Of a DNA stretch of 64,000 nt, positions 61,561 through 64,000 are shown one piece after another. Source of the stretch: Candidatus Bartonella washoeensis Sb944nv (GTDB lineage: Bacteria; Pseudomonadota; Alphaproteobacteria; Rhizobiales; Rhizobiaceae). Position 1 is the stretch's first letter. Each line of letters opens with the position of its first letter. A program made the translations under genes and the position numbers. Location: NCBI RefSeq assembly GCF_000278135.1, contig NZ_JH725026.1, positions 1,012-65,011 of the forward strand, given 5' to 3'. Below the pieces are notes generated by a model. That model was not told the origin of the DNA. It saw only the letters and a program-made list of their open reading frames with translations, and did not search any database.

Positions 61561-61884
61561 CTAAATTGAAAAACTCACACCGCACCCACACGATGAAACA
61601 GCATTTGGATTACGAATCTGGAAAGACTGCCCCATAAGATCGTCAATAAAATCAATTTCAGCCCCTTCCATAAAGGGGAGAGATACTGAATCAATCAATA
61701 CAATTGCCCCATCTTTTTTGAGGATCAGATCATCCTCTCTACTTTCAGAAACCAAATCGTATTTATAAGAAAAACCAGAGCACCCACCGCCTTCAACGGA
61801 AATGCGTAAACCTATTTTATCGGGTTTATCCAAAAGTATCTGTGCAATTCGCTTTGCAGCAACATTTGAAATATTCACACTCAT
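61561..61884 (-). CDS. A-type iron-sulphur carrier (ErpA/IscA/SufA family)
   Basis: 107 residues. The three conserved Cys are C35 (EGGGCSGFSY) and C99 and C101 (SSCGCGVSFSI). Receives or delivers Fe-S clusters to apoproteins. No isc or suf genes are adjacent, which favours an ErpA-like role, but sequence alone does not separate the subtypes. Divergent from dgt. Confidence 0.92.
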   Translation of the reverse strand: MSVNISNVAAKRIAQILLDKPDKIGLRISVEGGGCSGFSYKYDLVSESREDDLILKKDGAIVLIDSVSLPFMEGAEIDFIDDLMGQSFQIRNPNAVSSCGCGVSFSI

Positions 61885-61971
61885 TTTTCATATATCCTTG
61901 CATTACATTGTCAAGAAAGAGTATCCCCAATAAATAGAGGTTTATGAACAATAAACCAATCTAAATTTACG

Positions 61972-63195
61972 ATGAGAATAGACAGCTTACAAATGGATAT
62001 AAGCAATATAAATTACAATTACCAATCTCGAGCAATATATAGCGCTAACCCACAAAAAAGCCGTGGCAGGCTTTTCCAAGAAACTGTGAGTACCACACGG
62101 TCACCTTTTCAACGAGATAGAGATCGTATTATTCATTCTAATGCATTTCGACGTCTTAAACATAAAACTCAAGTGTTTATTGCTGATGAAAGTGATCATT
62201 ACCGTACACGACTGACACACTCGATAGAGGTTTCTCAAATTGCAAGGACATTAGCCCGCGCACTATGTCTTGATGAAGATCTTGCCGAAGCCATTGCCCT
62301 TGTTCACGACTTTGGGCATACGCCTTTTGGCCACGCAGGAGAAGATGCCCTCAACGAAGCAATGGCACATTATGGCGGCTTTGATCATAATGCACAAGCG
62401 TTACGCATTGTTACGAAACTGGAACAGCGCTATCCAAATTTTGATGGACTTAACCTTACTTGGGAAACACTCGAAGGACTTGTGAAGCATAACGGGCCCC
62501 TTTTAGGTCCTTATGCTAAGAGTAAAGATGTTCCTATCGATATTTTGCATTATAATGGAAAGCAAGATCTTGAGCTTGGATGCTTTCCTGGACTAGAAGC
62601 ACAATGTGCCGCTATTTCTGATGATATTGCTTATAATGCTCATGATATTGATGATGGTTTACGTTCACACTTTTTAATGATTGATCAATTCGAAAACATT
62701 CCACTAACCGCATCATTATTAAAAGATATAAAACAAGACTATCCACAACTCGATAAAACTAGACGTGGCTACGAATTAGTGCGTAGACAAATAACAACCA
62801 TGGTTGAAGATGTTATTAAACAATCACAAGAAAACTTGACACGCATTAAACCAACAAGCATAAATGATGTTCATCAAGCAGGACAAACCATTGTTACCTT
62901 TTCGCCAACAATGACCGTTCATGAAAAAGAATTGAAGGATTTTCTCTTTAAAAATCTTTATTATCATGATCAAGTTCTTAATCGCCGTAATAAAGCAAAA
63001 TGCATTGTACAAAAATTATTCGACTATTATTATCAGAATCCTGATGTAATGCCTGAAAGTTGGCACAGCAAAACAGCACACTTAACAGATCAAGAGTTAG
63101 CACGTCTCATTGCTGACTTTCTATCAGGTATGACCGATCACTATGCTTTACGTGAATATCACCGTTTATTTGACCATACAGATAATTTCGTTTAA
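61972..63195 (+). CDS. dgt: Deoxyguanosinetriphosphate triphosphohydrolase-like protein
   Basis: 407 residues. HD-domain hydrolase: [36 protein letters not shown], metal-binding [16 protein letters not shown] and [15 protein letters not shown]. Converts dGTP to deoxyguanosine and triphosphate, or other dNTPs in the Dgt-like group. The start may be the ATG at 61972 or one eight codons later. argS begins 30 bases after its stop. Confidence 0.93.
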   Translation: MRIDSLQMDISNINYNYQSRAIYSANPQKSRGRLFQETVSTTRSPFQRDRDRIIHSNAFRRLKHKTQVFIADESDHYRTRLTHSIEVSQIARTLARALCLDEDLAEAIALVHDFGHTPFGHAGEDALNEAMAHYGGFDHNAQALRIVTKLEQRYPNFDGLNLTWETLEGLVKHNGPLLGPYAKSKDVPIDILHYNGKQDLELGCFPGLEAQCAAISDDIAYNAHDIDDGLRSHFLMIDQFENIPLTASLLKDIKQDYPQLDKTRRGYELVRRQITTMVEDVIKQSQENLTRIKPTSINDVHQAGQTIVTFSPTMTVHEKELKDFLFKNLYYHDQVLNRRNKAKCIVQKLFDYYYQNPDVMPESWHSKTAHLTDQELARLIADFLSGMTDHYALREYHRLFDHTDNFV

Positions 63196-63225
63196 CTGAT
63201 TGCGAACACACTATGGAAGTTAAAT

Positions 63226-64000
63226 ATGAATGTCTTTAAAAACTTCGAGAAAAAAATTAAAAAATTAATTGAATTATCTGATATAAAAGGAAAAAATGGG
63301 GAAGATTTAGATTTATCAAAACTCACCGTTGATCCCCCGCGCGATTCTTCACATGGGCATTTATCAACCAATGCTGCTATGGTGCTTGCCAAATCTGTTG
63401 GGCTTAATCCACGTACACTTGCAGAAAAGATCATAGAACTTCTCAGAAATGATTCCTCTATCGACAGTATTAATGTTGCCGGCCCTGGATTTATTAACGT
63501 CAAGCTTACAAAATCATTTTGGCAAGATGCAATAAAAACGATGCTTGAAACAGGCATATCTTACGGCCGTATTCCAATGGGACAGAAAAAACGCATTAAT
63601 GTTGAATATGTATCAGCAAATCCGACAGGTCCAATGCATGTAGGACACTGCCGTGGTGCTGTTGTTGGCGATGTTCTCTCCAATTTGCTACAATTTGTTG
63701 GCTACAGCATTACAAAAGAATATTACATCAATGATGCCGGGAAACAAATCGAAATACTTGCCCACTCCGTATTGTTGCGTTATCGTGAAGCTCTTGGACA
63801 AAAAATTAATGAAATTCCAGAAGGACTCTATCCTGGGGAATATTTGATACCATTGGGGCAAACGCTTGCTCAAGAATTTGGCGACCAATTACTCACTATG
63901 GATAAAGATGAAGCTTTATCTATCGTGAAAGATCGTGCAATTGATGCAATGATGTCAATGATCCGCGAAGATTTGGCTGCCCTTAATATTTATCATGATA
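63226..64000 (+). CDS. argS: Arginyl-tRNA synthetase, 5' part
   Basis: The frame is open from the ATG at 63226 to the window end, about 258 residues of the usual 585. N-terminal additional domain ([25 protein letters not shown]), GPGFINVKL, and the class I signature [20 protein letters not shown] with HVGH, then [15 protein letters not shown]. Charges tRNA-Arg. Adjacent to dgt, the usual Rhizobiales order. Confidence 0.95.
   Translation, partial: MNVFKNFEKKIKKLIELSDIKGKNGEDLDLSKLTVDPPRDSSHGHLSTNAAMVLAKSVGLNPRTLAEKIIELLRNDSSIDSINVAGPGFINVKLTKSFWQDAIKTMLETGISYGRIPMGQKKRINVEYVSANPTGPMHVGHCRGAVVGDVLSNLLQFVGYSITKEYYINDAGKQIEILAHSVLLRYREALGQKINEIPEGLYPGEYLIPLGQTLAQEFGDQLLTMDKDEALSIVKDRAIDAMMSMIREDLAALNIYHD

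Overview
The window looks like a chromosomal segment of a Bartonella species (Rhizobiales, Alphaproteobacteria). The call rests on overall low GC, the alphaproteobacterial gene set (CckA, an HdaA-type DnaA regulator, an NDUFS4-like complex I subunit, a short DksA, a zf-CHCC protein) and an accessory region of a kind known from Bartonella (FHA-type two-partner secretion next to phage debris). The species cannot be fixed from the sequence alone.

Positions 1 to about 17,490 are accessory DNA. On the minus strand lies a contact-dependent inhibition (CDI) locus in the order small coupled ORF, cdiB (outer-membrane TpsB transporter), cdiA (2,581-residue exoprotein ending in an LHH-type HNH/Endo VII nuclease) and a SUKH/SMI1-type immunity gene cut by the window edge. 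To its right are decayed or mobile pieces: a frameshifted remnant of a Type ISP restriction-modification enzyme, four copies or fragments of a phage beta-helix-repeat family, two strongly folded intergenic elements that could be phage RNAs, a HigB/RelE-type toxin-antitoxin pair, a frameshifted phage Bet/RecT recombinase, a small phage gene and an intact tyrosine integrase. The integrase stops 76 bases from the 3' end of tRNA-Arg(UCU), the probable integration site.

From 17,490 rightwards the window is core chromosome: two tRNAs, an NDUFS4-like gene, hdaA and an AI-2E permease with overlapping ends, purM-purN, cckA, a FliO-domain gene, dksA, a flavin reductase, rpe-purB, a small hydrolase, purC-purS-purQ-purL, bolA-grxD, an MFS exporter, parC, aspS, rnd, ppx-ppk, a zf-CHCC gene with an FAD monooxygenase, dnaE, recG, glmS-glmU, ccdA, a secreted protein of unknown function, an IscA/ErpA-type gene, dgt and the first part of argS.

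Functional themes are de novo purine synthesis (seven pur genes within 14 kb), amino-sugar precursor synthesis (GlmS, GlmU), polyphosphate turnover (Ppk, Ppx), iron-sulphur handling (BolA, monothiol glutaredoxin, A-type carrier) and cell-cycle/replication control (CckA, HdaA, DnaE, ParC). Intergenic regions are long and AT-rich, and at least one (after rnd) holds a recognisable gene remnant, in line with ongoing genome reduction.
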